DNA from: Mycobacterium branderi
Lineage (GTDB): Bacteria > Actinomycetota > Actinomycetes > Mycobacteriales > Mycobacteriaceae
NCBI RefSeq assembly: GCF_010728725.1
Contig: NZ_AP022607.1
Span: 434,001 to 498,000 of the forward strand
Direction of reading: 5' to 3'
DNA length: 64,000 bases
Shown here: one piece after another, positions 51,576 to 60,384 of the stretch
Numbering within the stretch: position 1 is the first letter of the stretch
Layout: every line of letters begins with the position of its first letter
Made by a program: the position numbers and the translations under genes
The notes under the pieces: model-generated
What the model was told of the DNA's origin: nothing
Databases searched by the model: none
What the model saw: only the letters and a program-made list of their open reading frames with translations

Positions 51576-53056
51576 CTAGCTTGGCTGTTCGCGCGCGGCT
51601 GCGCGTTCAGCGGCAGCCGCCTCGCGATCAAGACGCTGAGACCGGTAAATGCTTACGCCACTGCGGGACATCAGCAACGACGCGATGCCCACCGCGATTA
51701 TCGCTCCGGGTATCGCCGCAAAGGATCCCGTCATCTCGGCCACCATGATCATGATGGCGAGCGGCGCATGGGCCACGCTGCCGAAGCACGCCATCATGCC
51801 CACCACGACGAAGATGCCGGGGTCGTCTGGCACTCCAGGAAGGTCGAAGACGTCGGCCAGCCGCCAGATCGCTGCCCCGACGAACGCGCCGATCACGATG
51901 CCGGGGCCGAAGATCCCGCCCGATCCGCCAGTGCCGATCGATAGCGACGTGGCAACGATTTTGGCGATCGGCAGGACGATGACGATCCACAACGGAATCG
52001 TCATCAGCGTTTGCCGTGTGAGGGCTTCTTGAATCCACCCGTAGCCGCTGCTGAGGACCTGAGGTATCAGCAGTCCGAGCAGCCCGACTAGCAGTCCACC
52101 GATGGCGGGCTTTAGTACTCCGCGCGGAGTCGATCGGTCAGCGCCACCGTCCAATAGAAGACGCGGGCATACAGGTAGCCGATCGCGGCGGCGACTACAC
52201 CGATTACCGCGAACCACAGCAGCGGCCATGCTGCCTCGAATCGGTATTCGGCGTCGACAAAGCCGAACAACGGCTCGAAGCCCATGATCGAACCTAGTAC
52301 CGCATATGCCGTCGCCGACGCTATGAAACCGGGTACTAGTGAACGGTACTCAAGGTCTTCGCGATAGATGATCGCCGTGGCCAGCACGGCTCCGCCCAGC
52401 GGTGCGCCGAAAATAGCGCCGATGCCCGAGCCGATTCCCACGGCGACCGCGATCCTGGCGTCCTCGTCAGACAGATTCAGTTTCCGGGTCAGCAGCGATC
52501 CGAAACCTGCCGATATCTGGGCCGTAGGCCCCTCACGACCACCCGAACCGCCCGAGCCGATAGTTAGCGCGCTGGCCACCATCTTCACCAGCACCACCCG
52601 GCCGCGGATGCTGCCGGGGTAGGTGTGGACGGCCTCGATCGCCTCGTCTGTGCCGTGGCCTTCGGCTTCCGGGGCAAGCCAGGCGACGATGATCGCCGAC
52701 AACAACGCACCGGTTGTCGTGACCAACGGAATGGCCCACGGTCGGTCGATGCCTGAGGAGGCATGATTGCCGTCCTCACCGACTGGGGTCGGAATGTGGT
52801 AGCCCGCCAGATAACCGAGGAGAAACTCGCCGGCGTATTTCAGTAACAGGAAGAAGACCACCGCCCCGGCGCCCGCGATGACGCCGATCGCGATGCCCAG
52901 AACGAGCCACTTGCGCACGTAGTCAGCACTGCGGATGAATGCGCTCAACCGCCCGCCGGTGTTGTCGGGGTCAGTCTCTTTGGCCGCCGGCACCGTTGGG
53001 ATGCTATCAGCGCAGGTACCAGGTTCGTGACCAACCGCTAGGTAGCGCCGGCGCAT
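51576..53056 (-). pseudogene. ClC chloride channel/antiporter gene with one frameshift
   Basis: Frame one (53056-52112) gives the first 314 residues: transmembrane helices plus EGHGTDEAIEAVHTYP, SGGSGGREGPTAQISAGFGS and GIGAIFGAPLGGAVLATAI. It stops right after TDRLRAEY. Frame two continues RGVLKPAIGGLLVGLLGLLI, GTGGSGGIFGPGIVIGAF and ACFGSVAHAPLAIMIMVAEM to the end at 51576. The shift lies in CTCCGCGCGGAG (52118-52129). Removing one CG from the CGCGCG run restores TDRL-RGVLKPA and an uninterrupted protein of about 492 residues. Either a slipped-strand mutation, an assembly error or a phase switch. ClC proteins carry Cl-/H+ or F-. Confidence 0.85.
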
Positions 53057-53147
53057 CGAATACCCCGTTTACCGCACACGAAGCCGGGCGATCCGCTACA
53101 GCACCCCGTTAGCGGTGGCGCGGTCACAACAAGCAAGGAGGATGACA

Positions 53148-53228
53148 ATGGTTCAAGGCAAGGCGTGTTTCGCGGAAGCACCTACACACACTCAGGACGA
53201 GTCGATCCTCCGGGGCGGGTGGTTGTGA
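53148..53228 (+). CDS. Tiny ORF with strong ribosome site, coupled to DUF421 gene
   Basis: 26 codons. AAGGAGG precedes ATG 53148 by eight bases, the best ribosome site in this region. The TGA (53226-53228) shares its last base with the DUF421 ATG, so ribosomes could restart. It may be a leader peptide that lends the weakly primed membrane gene its ribosomes. Peptide MVQGKACFAEAPTHTQDESI... matches nothing known to me. Confidence 0.45.
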   Translation: MVQGKACFAEAPTHTQDESILRGGWL

Positions 53229-53731
53229 TGCGAGAGTTGCTGCTGCAGTTATTTGATGGATGGCGCCCTGCAGGCTACGCAGCGCTCAAGGCGCTTGCAT
53301 TCTTTGTCACCGCGGCAGGAGCTTTCCGGTTTACTCTGCGTCGCACCATCGCTGCTCTCACGCCGTTCGATTGGGTAACCGCCGTCGCGATCGGCGCCGT
53401 CATTGGCCGCACCGCAACCGCCGCGGATACGTCGTGGTTCACCGGGGCTGCGGCGCTGCTGACATTGGTCGCCGCGCACGACGTTGTGGCTCGCCTTCGC
53501 TTCATTCCGTGGATGCGCCGCGTGGTCGACAAACCGGTGCGGGTGCTGATCCGCGACGGGCAGTTGCACGAGCCCAACATGAAACGATGCGGCCTTACCC
53601 GCGTTGACCTCGATGCGATTCTGCGCGAGCACGGTCATCAAACGCCCGAGAACGTCCGCTTGGCTTTGTTCGAATCCAAAGGGGCCGTTTCGATCATGTC
53701 TAAATCCCAGGACTCGGGAAACTCGTCGTGA
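53228..53731 (+). CDS. DUF421 (YetF-like) membrane protein
   Basis: 167 residues from ATG 53228. Three membrane helices at about 18-35, 46-62 and 68-85 (TPFDWVTAVAIGAVIGRTAT is the conserved core), then the soluble DUF421 part: KPVRVLIRDGQLHEPNMKRC, GLTRVDLDAILREHGHQTPE, NVRLALFESKGAVSIMSK. The family is linked to stress and spore membrane functions in Bacillus; the biochemical role is unknown. The start has no own ribosome site but follows a well-primed tiny ORF. Confidence 0.88.
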   Translation: MRELLLQLFDGWRPAGYAALKALAFFVTAAGAFRFTLRRTIAALTPFDWVTAVAIGAVIGRTATAADTSWFTGAAALLTLVAAHDVVARLRFIPWMRRVVDKPVRVLIRDGQLHEPNMKRCGLTRVDLDAILREHGHQTPENVRLALFESKGAVSIMSKSQDSGNSS

Positions 53732-53889
53732 CAAGGTGCGGCCGACATGGACGCCGAATCGATCGGGTATGCGTGCGCGCTCGACTGGCGGCCACAGACA
53801 ACGAGATTCGGCAGCTCAGAACTAAAGTGCAAGAGCAAGAATCGACCATCGCGCTGCTCTACGGACAACCCGATTCGCGCGCCACTTGA
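53728..53889 (+). CDS. Possible 53-residue coiled-coil ORF coupled to DUF421
   Basis: GTG 53728 overlaps the DUF421 stop (GTGA). The product ends in a heptad-like helix (RLAATDNEIRQLRTKVQEQE) then STIALLYGQPDSRAT. The GTGA coupling and helical content support it; no homologue is known to me and the first 20 residues are very Arg-rich. Confidence 0.4.
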   Translation: MTRCGRHGRRIDRVCVRARLAATDNEIRQLRTKVQEQESTIALLYGQPDSRAT

Positions 53890-54048
53890 CATGCCGCACG
53901 CAGGCGCGGGCGGCAACGCCGTAGAACCAGTTTCGGCCAGTATCAACGTGGGTAAAGCTCTGCTCATGACGGTCATCGCGTCTGCGATAACCTTGGCTCA
54001 CATGAGGTCGGGATGCACCGGCGAAGCGGCCGATATGGCGGCTGGCCC

Positions 54049-55008
54049 ATGTCCGTGAGCTCAAACGGCGAGCGTCCACGCCCTACGCATTGCGCGCTGT
54101 TGTATCGCGACGAGCAGGAATACCTCGATGCGGTATTGCCCATCATCGCTGACGGGATCACCCTCGGTGAGCCTGTGCTGATCGGCGCCACCCCAGATAA
54201 ATTGGCGGTGCTGCGCGAGGCGTTGGGCGCCGTCGCCGCAGAGGTGACGCTGGCCGACATCACCGAGGTGGGCCGCAACCCGGGGCGGATCCTTGGGGTG
54301 CTCAGCGCGTTTGTCGCCATGCACTCCGGTCGGCCCGTACGGATGGTCGGTGAACCCGTGTGGCCTGCCCGCAGCGCCGAGGAATATCCCGCGTGCGTCG
54401 AACACGAGGTCCTAGTGAATCGGGCGTTCGCCGGCCGCCAAGTGTTAGCGGCGTGCCCCTATGACGCCGGCCAACTCGATGAGCGCGTGCTCGCCGACGC
54501 CCGCACAACCCACCCGTGGGTGTGCGACGGCGGATCGACCTACCCCAGCGACGACTACGCCCCGGACGAAGCATGGGCCCGCTACAACCAGCCACTGTCC
54601 ACCGACCCGACCGCGAGCACCTTCACGGTAACGGCACTGACAGAGCTCAGTGCTGCGCGCTTGTTTGTCGCCGAATACGGCCGTTCACTGGGGCTGCCGC
54701 CAGCACGTGTCGCCGACCTCAAGGTGATCGCTACCGAGCTGGCCACCAACAGCTTGCAACGCACCGGCGCCGCTTGCAAGCTGGCCCTGTGGCAGCACAA
54801 CGACCATGTCGTCTGCCAGGCCAGCGACAGTGGTCGACTCGACGATCCGCTAGCCGGGCACCGCCAGCCATTCGAGGACCCCAGTGGCCGCGGCCTGTTT
54901 CTGGTCAACGCCATAGCGGATCTGGTCCGCACTCACACCACCACCAGCAGTACGACGATCCAGGCGCACCTTCGGCTGCCCGCACCGGGCAACTCCGCCG
55001 CGCTTTAG
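54049..55008 (+). CDS. MEDS-domain + HATPase anti-sigma-type kinase
   Basis: 319 residues. Residues about 10-175 match the MEDS sensory domain (THCALLYRDEQEYLDAVLPI, GEPVLIGATPDKLAVLREAL, AFAGRQVLAACPYDAGQLDE). Residues about 195-312 form a GHKL ATPase of the RsbW type: VADLKVIATELATNSLQRTG (N-box with Glu and Asn), CQASDSGRLDDPL (G1) and GRGLFLVNAIADLV (G2). Such proteins act as switch kinases controlling sigma factors or antitermination in mycobacteria. ATG 54049 is preferred; ATG 54013 would add 12 residues. The ANTAR protein follows. Confidence 0.9.
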   Translation: MSVSSNGERPRPTHCALLYRDEQEYLDAVLPIIADGITLGEPVLIGATPDKLAVLREALGAVAAEVTLADITEVGRNPGRILGVLSAFVAMHSGRPVRMVGEPVWPARSAEEYPACVEHEVLVNRAFAGRQVLAACPYDAGQLDERVLADARTTHPWVCDGGSTYPSDDYAPDEAWARYNQPLSTDPTASTFTVTALTELSAARLFVAEYGRSLGLPPARVADLKVIATELATNSLQRTGAACKLALWQHNDHVVCQASDSGRLDDPLAGHRQPFEDPSGRGLFLVNAIADLVRTHTTTSSTTIQAHLRLPAPGNSAAL

Positions 55009-55091
55009 CACAGCCAGTACCTTGAAATTCCAGTTGATCAGACGGTGAAGATTTGCTTCTTCACCGACGACTTGTGAGAGACACTCGACCA

Positions 55092-55802
55092 GTGTCGAAT
55101 CCCGACGAACTGTCGACGACCCGGCAAGGCCAATTGCAACGGCTGGCGGAGCTGGTGCGTGATCTGCACCAACTCACGCCTCCCGAGGGGCTGCTCGACG
55201 AACTGACCGAAGGCGCAGTCCAATGGGTGCCTGGCGCCCAATACGCGGGCATCACCGTCACCAGGCGTCGCAGCGATATCGAGACCGCTGCTGCCACCGG
55301 TTCTTACCCACTCATCCTCGACGATATTCAACGCCGACACCGCGAGGGACCGTGTTTGTCGGCCGCCTGGGCTCACCAAACCATCCGCATCGACGACCTA
55401 GCCGTCGATGACCGCTGGCCGCGTTACTGTGCTGACGCCATCGCACAGACACCAATCCGATCGATGCTGTGTTTTCAGCTTTTCGGTCAAGATCAGGCAG
55501 TCGGCGCGCTCAACTTCTTCTCCGAGGGGATCAACGTCTTCGACAACGAATCGGTCGAACTGGGACTGGTTTTCGCCACCCACGCCGCACTGGTATGGAA
55601 CATGCAGCGCCGCGACGAACAATTCCGCAGTGCGCTAGCCTCCCGCGACATCATCGGCCAAGCCAAAGGCATGCTCATGGAACGCTACAGAATCGATGCG
55701 GTGGCCGCCTTCGACCTGTTGCGGCGCCTTTCGCAAGAATCCAACGTCCCCCTCGCCCAAATCGCCCAACAGGTCGTTCACGCCGACCATCCAAGCCACT
55801 AA
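55092..55802 (+). CDS. GAF-ANTAR transcription antitermination regulator
   Basis: 236 residues from GTG 55092. GAF domain at about 25-165 (YAGITVTRRRSDIETAAATG, REGPCLSAAWAHQTIRIDDL, LNFFSEGINVFDNESVELGL) and an ANTAR RNA-binding domain at about 178-228 (ASRDIIGQAKGMLMERYRID, AFDLLRRLSQESNVPLAQIA). Such proteins sense a ligand and bind paired hairpins in mRNA leaders to stop termination. The neighbouring MEDS-HATPase protein is a plausible partner or upstream switch. Confidence 0.93.
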   Translation: MSNPDELSTTRQGQLQRLAELVRDLHQLTPPEGLLDELTEGAVQWVPGAQYAGITVTRRRSDIETAAATGSYPLILDDIQRRHREGPCLSAAWAHQTIRIDDLAVDDRWPRYCADAIAQTPIRSMLCFQLFGQDQAVGALNFFSEGINVFDNESVELGLVFATHAALVWNMQRRDEQFRSALASRDIIGQAKGMLMERYRIDAVAAFDLLRRLSQESNVPLAQIAQQVVHADHPSH

Positions 55803-55807
55803 AGACC

Positions 55808-56044
55808 TTGGCCTACGGCACCTTTCACGCGACATCGGTCAAGACGGGCCCAGAGCCAGCGGGGACGCTCCAAGCGGCGCTAGCCACCGTGACTCGCGTG
55901 CTTGATCAGCACATCCGCGAGGCAGAAACCAACTTGGACAGTTTCCGCCTGGTGGGGATCAGCCATGCCCACACCATCACTCCCATCAGCAATGGCGCCG
56001 TCCGCGCCGAACTCACCGCGATCGCCAGCTACGAGTACGACTAG
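55808..56044 (+). CDS. Possible small hypothetical protein
   Basis: 78 residues from TTG 55808, five bases after the ANTAR stop. Contains GTLQAALATVTRVLDQHIRE and RAELTAIASYEYD, a helix with acidic tail. TTG start, no clear ribosome site. The frame is open upstream into the ANTAR gene, so it may be chance. Confidence 0.3.
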   Translation: MAYGTFHATSVKTGPEPAGTLQAALATVTRVLDQHIREAETNLDSFRLVGISHAHTITPISNGAVRAELTAIASYEYD

Positions 56045-56416
56045 CAGACACCGAAGTCCCCATGTGCGACTGCCCGTTCACGCCGTTACGTTTGTTTCCG
56101 ATTGCTCGAAACCGCCTCGATCCAACTAACCGGAAACAGTCCTACACAGTCGGATCGAGCCCCAGATGACTGTGCAGAGTCCGTGCGCGCAAACCCGCGA
56201 CACCAGTCAGCCGCCAACGAGGAGCAGCCCCAAGGTAAGGGTCCACACGCTGACCGATGCCAGCGGCAAGCTTATTCGGCGCATACTGTGGCGATCGGGC
56301 CGAGGCGGCTCGTCCGACCAACACAATTCGTGGTCTTCGGGGCTCAAATTCCTTACCCGCCAATGAAGTAGGCTGCGCCCAGGGAACTAGGGTCGAGGCC
56401 CGTCGGATCGTTGCAT
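56045..56416. other. Stretch without a supported gene
   Basis: About 370 bases before the convergent SpoIIAA-like gene. Only short, unlikely frames. Confidence 0.45.
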
Positions 56417-56800
56417 TCACGCCCGCAGCCACTCCCATGCTGTGATCAGTTGAAAGTTATCAAAGGTCTGCAAATCGCCGCGGATCAACAGTGCCGCGGC
56501 CGTTTTCACGCACCATTCCTCCCATTTGGGGGCGCCGACGATTGCGATCTTCTCAAAATTCCGCCGGTGCTTCACGTCGAAGACGGTGTTGGCCCAGGCG
56601 GCCCCCAAGCTCCAACCTTCAAACGCCTCGTCCATCAGAAACAACACCCGCAGCGTCCGAAATTGGCCGAGCAACAATCGGACACGCGGCGCGAGCACGT
56701 CGCGGTAGTCTGCCCGACTCAGCTTTCCACTTGCCCGTATGCCGAGAACATTGCCCCAACTTTCGTTCATGACCTCGAGCACGCCAACCAGCCACTCCAA
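56417..56800 (-). CDS. SpoIIAA-like (STAS/SEC14-type) protein
   Basis: 127 residues. The SpoIIAA-like/STAS_SEC14 fold is visible: VLGIRASGKLSRADYRDVLA, RVLFLMDEAFEGWSLGAAWA, NTVFDVKHRRNFEKIAIVGA and PKWEEWCVKTAAALLI. The family relates to lipid-binding or anti-anti-sigma domains. Near a MEDS-HATPase kinase and an ANTAR regulator, a role in partner switching is reasonable. A second member starts at 63701. Confidence 0.85.
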   Translation of the reverse strand: MEWLVGVLEVMNESWGNVLGIRASGKLSRADYRDVLAPRVRLLLGQFRTLRVLFLMDEAFEGWSLGAAWANTVFDVKHRRNFEKIAIVGAPKWEEWCVKTAAALLIRGDLQTFDNFQLITAWEWLRA

Positions 56801-56812
56801 AGATCCTGCGGT

Positions 56813-57142
56813 CTAGGGTCCACCGATGGGCCCTCTATCGACGTAGGCCGCGAATAGTTCGTCGGCGGCAGTACCGGTGTCTCCAGGCGCCTCGATTACG
56901 AGGATGCACGCCTCGTCTTCCTCCCGGATGGTGAAGCTCAGGAACGGGCAGCATTCCTTCTCGCGGTCAACGAGCTCTCGTACTCGGGGTGCCGACGAAG
57001 GGTCGTAGGCGAGTTCGATCCGTGAGCCATCGCGACGGTGGTCGCGTAGCGCGGCCGCGTTGAGCTCGTTGATCCATGCCAACCTACTTTTGCGGTCGGT
57101 TGCTGCCAGCGTGCAGGCAACCGCAGTCGAGTCAATGTCCAT
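56813..57142 (-). CDS. Hypothetical protein with CCPF motif, divergent from MerR
   Basis: 109 residues from ATG 57142. Acidic; helical start (STAVACTLAATDRKSRLAWI) and a CCPFLSFTIREEDEACILVI segment with a vicinal Cys pair. Similar small proteins occur next to MerR regulators and metal or mercury genes to my memory. The Cys pair suggests thiol or metal binding. It faces the MerR gene across a 120-base spacer with a MerR-type operator, so it is the probable target gene. Confidence 0.7.
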   Translation of the reverse strand: MDIDSTAVACTLAATDRKSRLAWINELNAAALRDHRRDGSRIELAYDPSSAPRVRELVDREKECCPFLSFTIREEDEACILVIEAPGDTGTAADELFAAYVDRGPIGGP

Positions 57143-57217
57143 CGTGATCTTGGCTCCTTAATCGCTTCCAGCGTATTGACATCCCTGCAGGCCAAGCCTC
57201 ACGCTTCCAGAATGCCC

Positions 57218-57234
57218 CTTCAAGTCGCTTGAAG
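57218..57234. promoter_or_regulatory. MerR-type operator
   Basis: CTTCAAG-TCG-CTTGAAG is a perfect inverted repeat with seven-base arms, followed by another TTCAAG. It lies in the spacer between the MerR gene and the divergent CCPF gene, the usual place for a MerR box between -35 and -10. Confidence 0.7.
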
Positions 57235-57262
57235 TTCAAGAGCGTAAGTGAGAGCAGTATTC

Positions 57263-57676
57263 ATGGACCTGAAGATTGGCGAACTGGCGCGTGCGACCGG
57301 CACAACCGCGTCCACTATCCGCTACTACGAGGATGCCGGCCTCCTGCCGCACCCCAGCCGCGCGGGAGGTCAGCGCCGCTATGGCGACGACGATGTGCGC
57401 CGATTGACATTTATCCGGCGTTGCCGAGACTTCGGGTTCCCTATCGAGCAGGTCCGCATCCTCGAAACGTTGATGCACGACAGCGAACGTTCCTGCACGC
57501 ACGCCCGAGATCTGGCGGATGCGCATCTCGCTGCGGTGCGTGAGAAGCTGCGGGAACTACGAGCGCTCGAGCACAGCATCGCTGAATTCATCAAAGTGGC
57601 CGATGCCACTTGCTGCGGTGGTTCCGGTGCGGATTGTGTTGTGCTGCAAGAACTCGCTGAGCCAACACACTCGTGA
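57263..57676 (+). CDS. MerR-family regulator with Cys-rich metal site
   Basis: 137 residues from ATG 57263. N-terminal winged HTH: MDLKIGELARATGTTASTIR, YYEDAGLLPHPSRAGGQRRY. Dimer helix at about 76-115. Cys in ERSCTHARDL, then VADATCCGGSGADCVVLQEL near the end, the arrangement found in Hg/Cd/Pb-type MerR proteins. It should activate the divergent CCPF gene and itself on metal or thiol stress. Confidence 0.92.
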   Translation: MDLKIGELARATGTTASTIRYYEDAGLLPHPSRAGGQRRYGDDDVRRLTFIRRCRDFGFPIEQVRILETLMHDSERSCTHARDLADAHLAAVREKLRELRALEHSIAEFIKVADATCCGGSGADCVVLQELAEPTHS

Positions 57677-57770
57677 GTCGCAAGCCCGCAACACACGATC
57701 GCCCATATCGACCCCTCGCGGACAACGCAGAGTAGCGAAGCCAAACGATATGGTACGAAAGCCTCTGCGG

Positions 57771-58055
57771 TTAGGCCCAGCTGGAGCCGACGGCGGAGTC
57801 AGTGGAGGCCATGTTGGAGCCGGCGGTTTGGACTTTTTGGCCGTGGGCGTTGGCCTGTTCGTAGATGACCTGGAAGTTGCGGCCCAGCTGGGTGATGAAC
57901 TCCTGGCAGGCCGTGGAGCCGGCGCCGCCCCAAAAGTCGCCGGCGGCAAGGACATCGCGGATGATGGCCTGGTGTTCGGCTTCCAACGAGGCGGCCTGGG
58001 CGCGGATCAGTGCGCCGTGGGCGTCGACGTCGCCGAATTGGTAGTTGATGGTCAT
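57771..58055 (-). CDS. ESAT-6-like EsxN/EsxL-family protein
   Basis: 94 residues: MTINYQFGDVDAHGALIRAQ, W-x-G at 42-44 (FWGGAGSTACQEF), MASTDSAVGSSWA at the end. This is the Mtb9.9/EsxN subfamily secreted by ESX-5. It pairs with the protein encoded just upstream. It lacks the YxxxD/E signal, which its partner carries. Confidence 0.95.
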   Translation of the reverse strand: MTINYQFGDVDAHGALIRAQAASLEAEHQAIIRDVLAAGDFWGGAGSTACQEFITQLGRNFQVIYEQANAHGQKVQTAGSNMASTDSAVGSSWA

Positions 58056-58122
58056 GGTGGTTTCTCCTCGTTGTCTGGTCGGCGACCCGCCGCGCCCGGC
58101 TGCGCCGCGCTTGCGATCGCCT

Positions 58123-58419
58123 CTAGCTGGACAGGATCTGCTGGGACGTTTGTTCTTGGGCCTCGTAGTTGCCCGCGTCGCGGATCAGTCCGTCGCGCAC
58201 ACCGTGGAGCATGTTGACGATGTTGCGGAATGCGGTGTTCATTTGGCCCATGGTGTCGTAGGAGGTGGCCTGGGCGGTTCCGCTCCAGCCGGCTCCGGCG
58301 ATGTTTTGGCTGGAGGCCCACATTTTGCGGGCTTCGTCTTCGACGGTTTGGGCGTGCACGTCAAAACGGCCCGCCATGTCCCGCATGGCGTGCGGGTCGG
58401 TCATAAACCGGGTAGGCAT
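58123..58419 (-). CDS. CFP-10-like EsxM/EsxK-family protein
   Basis: 98 residues. [20 protein letters not shown] start, W-x-G at 45-47 (AGWSGTAQA) and C-terminal secretion signal YEAQE (85-89, YxxxE). This is the ESX-5 partner (QILSS family) of the EsxN-like protein; together they form a four-helix heterodimer exported by ESX-5. Confidence 0.95.
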   Translation of the reverse strand: MPTRFMTDPHAMRDMAGRFDVHAQTVEDEARKMWASSQNIAGAGWSGTAQATSYDTMGQMNTAFRNIVNMLHGVRDGLIRDAGNYEAQEQTSQQILSS

Positions 58420-58483
58420 TCTTGTCTCTCCTTATCCTGGGTTATTCGGTCCGAGCCAAGCTCGGCGGCCCAACCGATCATGG

Positions 58484-59896
58484 TTAGCCCCACTTTGCTT
58501 TGAGCGCGGTGGTCTTGGGTGTGCCTGCTACGTGTACGGCATGAAGGCCGGGCTTTTTCGACAGTTGATCTAAAAGGTCGTCGAGGTGTTCTTTGTCGGT
58601 GTGCCAGTGCTGCACCGACTCTGGCTTCTGTGCGGCTTCGGCAAGGGCGCGTTTGAATTTGTCCGGCGTCTGGCTTTCGGAGTCCTTGTCCGAGAGGGCG
58701 CGGCCTATCCGCGTGGTGGTTTTACTGATGAAACAGGGGGCGCTACCGCCGAGGGCGGCGCCCGCCAAGCTGGCCAGGGCTAGCTGGCTACCGAGGACTC
58801 CGGCGGTCTGCGCACTGACGGCCGGTGCGGCGGCAGCGCTGGTGCCCTGCAACGCGGCGGCGGCCAGCCTGACCGTTGGGGTGGCCGCGGCCCAGCTTGG
58901 CGGCACCGCCAAGGCCCCCACCAAGCCGGCACGGCCCACGCCTGCTGATACGGCCGAGGCTGCGCCCAGTCCGTTGGCGCCCGCGCTGAGTCCTGTCAGG
59001 GACTCCCCGCAGCCGGCCCCGGATAGCAGTGCCGGCTCTAATGCGACCGCGCTGTCGTTGAGGGTTCGGGCGCCGATTGTCAGGCCCATGATGATGCTGA
59101 TGATGGTGTCGTTAGCCGGCAGGATGCCCTTGCCTACCGCCTCGAAAAGCAATGCGCCCGTTGACAACGGCGACGATGAGCTCAACAGGCTCAGTAGCGT
59201 TGAAATGGGCGACGGTGGGTCAACTGCGGCCGGAGCGGCGGCTGGCGCCGCGAGGCTCGTCAAGGCCTGTTGGGTGACCATCATCGCCTGTGACAACGTC
59301 GACTGGGTGTTCGTGCCGGCCGCGGTGGCGGTGGCTTGTCCCCCCGCTGCGGCCTGACGGGCGACCCCGCTCGGGTCGGTGGTTTTCGGCGGCGGGGTGA
59401 ACGGTGTCACCCGGCTGGCGGCCGCGGACTGACCGGCGTAGGCATACATCGCAGCGGCATCTTGGGCCCACATGCCGGCGTATTGAGCTTCGGTGGTCGC
59501 GATTGCCGCGGTGTTTTGCCCAAAGACGTTGGTCGCGACCAGCGACATCAACTGGCTGCGGTTCGCGGCGACCACTGGCGGGGGCACCGTCGCGGCAAAC
59601 GCGGTCTCATAGGCGGCCACTGCCGCCCTGGCCTGCGTGGCCGCCTGCTCGGCCTGCGCGGCGGTGGTATTCATCCACGCCGCATACGGTGCGACCGCTG
59701 CCGCCATCGCCGCCGAGGAGGGGCCCTGCCATGTCGCAGTCAAACCCGAGATCACCGAGGAGTAGGTCGCTGCCGTTGACCGCAATTCAACGGCCAACCC
59801 GTCCCAGCCGGCTGCAGCAGCCATCATCGAGCCCGATCCGGGACCGGCGTACATCCGAGCGGAGTTGACCTCCGGTGGCAGCAACCCGAAATCCAT
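58484..59896 (-). CDS. PPE protein, PPE-SVP type with unusual C-terminus
   Basis: 470 residues. PPE domain at 1-180 with Pro-Pro-Glu at 7-9, WxG in ATWQGPSSA and [23 protein letters not shown]-type linker reads [13 protein letters not shown]. After it come about 95 residues unlike PPE18/19: charged [19 protein letters not shown], then [20 protein letters not shown] and [23 protein letters not shown] proteins are secreted with a PE partner by ESX-5; the PE gene lies just upstream. Confidence 0.92.
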   Translation of the reverse strand: MDFGLLPPEVNSARMYAGPGSGSMMAAAAGWDGLAVELRSTAATYSSVISGLTATWQGPSSAAMAAAVAPYAAWMNTTAAQAEQAATQARAAVAAYETAFAATVPPPVVAANRSQLMSLVATNVFGQNTAAIATTEAQYAGMWAQDAAAMYAYAGQSAAASRVTPFTPPPKTTDPSGVARQAAAGGQATATAAGTNTQSTLSQAMMVTQQALTSLAAPAAAPAAVDPPSPISTLLSLLSSSSPLSTGALLFEAVGKGILPANDTIISIIMGLTIGARTLNDSAVALEPALLSGAGCGESLTGLSAGANGLGAASAVSAGVGRAGLVGALAVPPSWAAATPTVRLAAAALQGTSAAAAPAVSAQTAGVLGSQLALASLAGAALGGSAPCFISKTTTRIGRALSDKDSESQTPDKFKRALAEAAQKPESVQHWHTDKEHLDDLLDQLSKKPGLHAVHVAGTPKTTALKAKWG

Positions 59897-59907
59897 TGCA
59901 GCGCCCC

Positions 59908-60207
59908 TTAACCGGTAGCCAACGCGTTGGCGACCTCGGTGGCCGCATAGGATCCGGCACTGGCCCCCAACGTGTTCACGAACATCTCATGAACGGCCGC
60001 GGCCTGAGCGCTGACGGCCTGATACATCTGGGCGTGCGTGGAAAATTGAGCTGCGGTCAGAGCCGAAACCTCGTCAGCCGCAGCGGGAAGAATCCCTGTG
60101 GTAGGAGCCGCCGCAGCGGCGTTTTGGGCATTCATCGCCGAGCCGGCAGCGGTCAAATCGCCGGCGGCCGCCACTAATAGTTCGGGCTGTGTGGTGACAA
60201 AAGACAT
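59908..60207 (-). CDS. PE protein
   Basis: 99 residues from ATG 60207 (GAGGAG upstream). [20 protein letters not shown] start, helical hairpin, and C-terminal YAATE (87-91), the YxxxE ESX signal. A PE-only protein like PE13/PE18. The PPE gene follows 11 bases downstream, the typical PE-PPE pair. Confidence 0.95.
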   Translation of the reverse strand: MSFVTTQPELLVAAAGDLTAAGSAMNAQNAAAAAPTTGILPAAADEVSALTAAQFSTHAQMYQAVSAQAAAVHEMFVNTLGASAGSYAATEVANALATG

Positions 60208-60384
60208 TTTCTCCTCCGTTTCCTGGGTGTGGATCTCAAACGTTGCCGTGCCTTGGCTGGTGGATGCTGGGTCGACCACAGTACTGTTCGGGGCCAATCC
60301 GCGGTGGATCGAGGCGGAGTCGCAACTGAGCTAAAAGCCCGCGGCCACAGGGCTTTTCCGGATACCGTCCCCGTCGGTGCGCCA

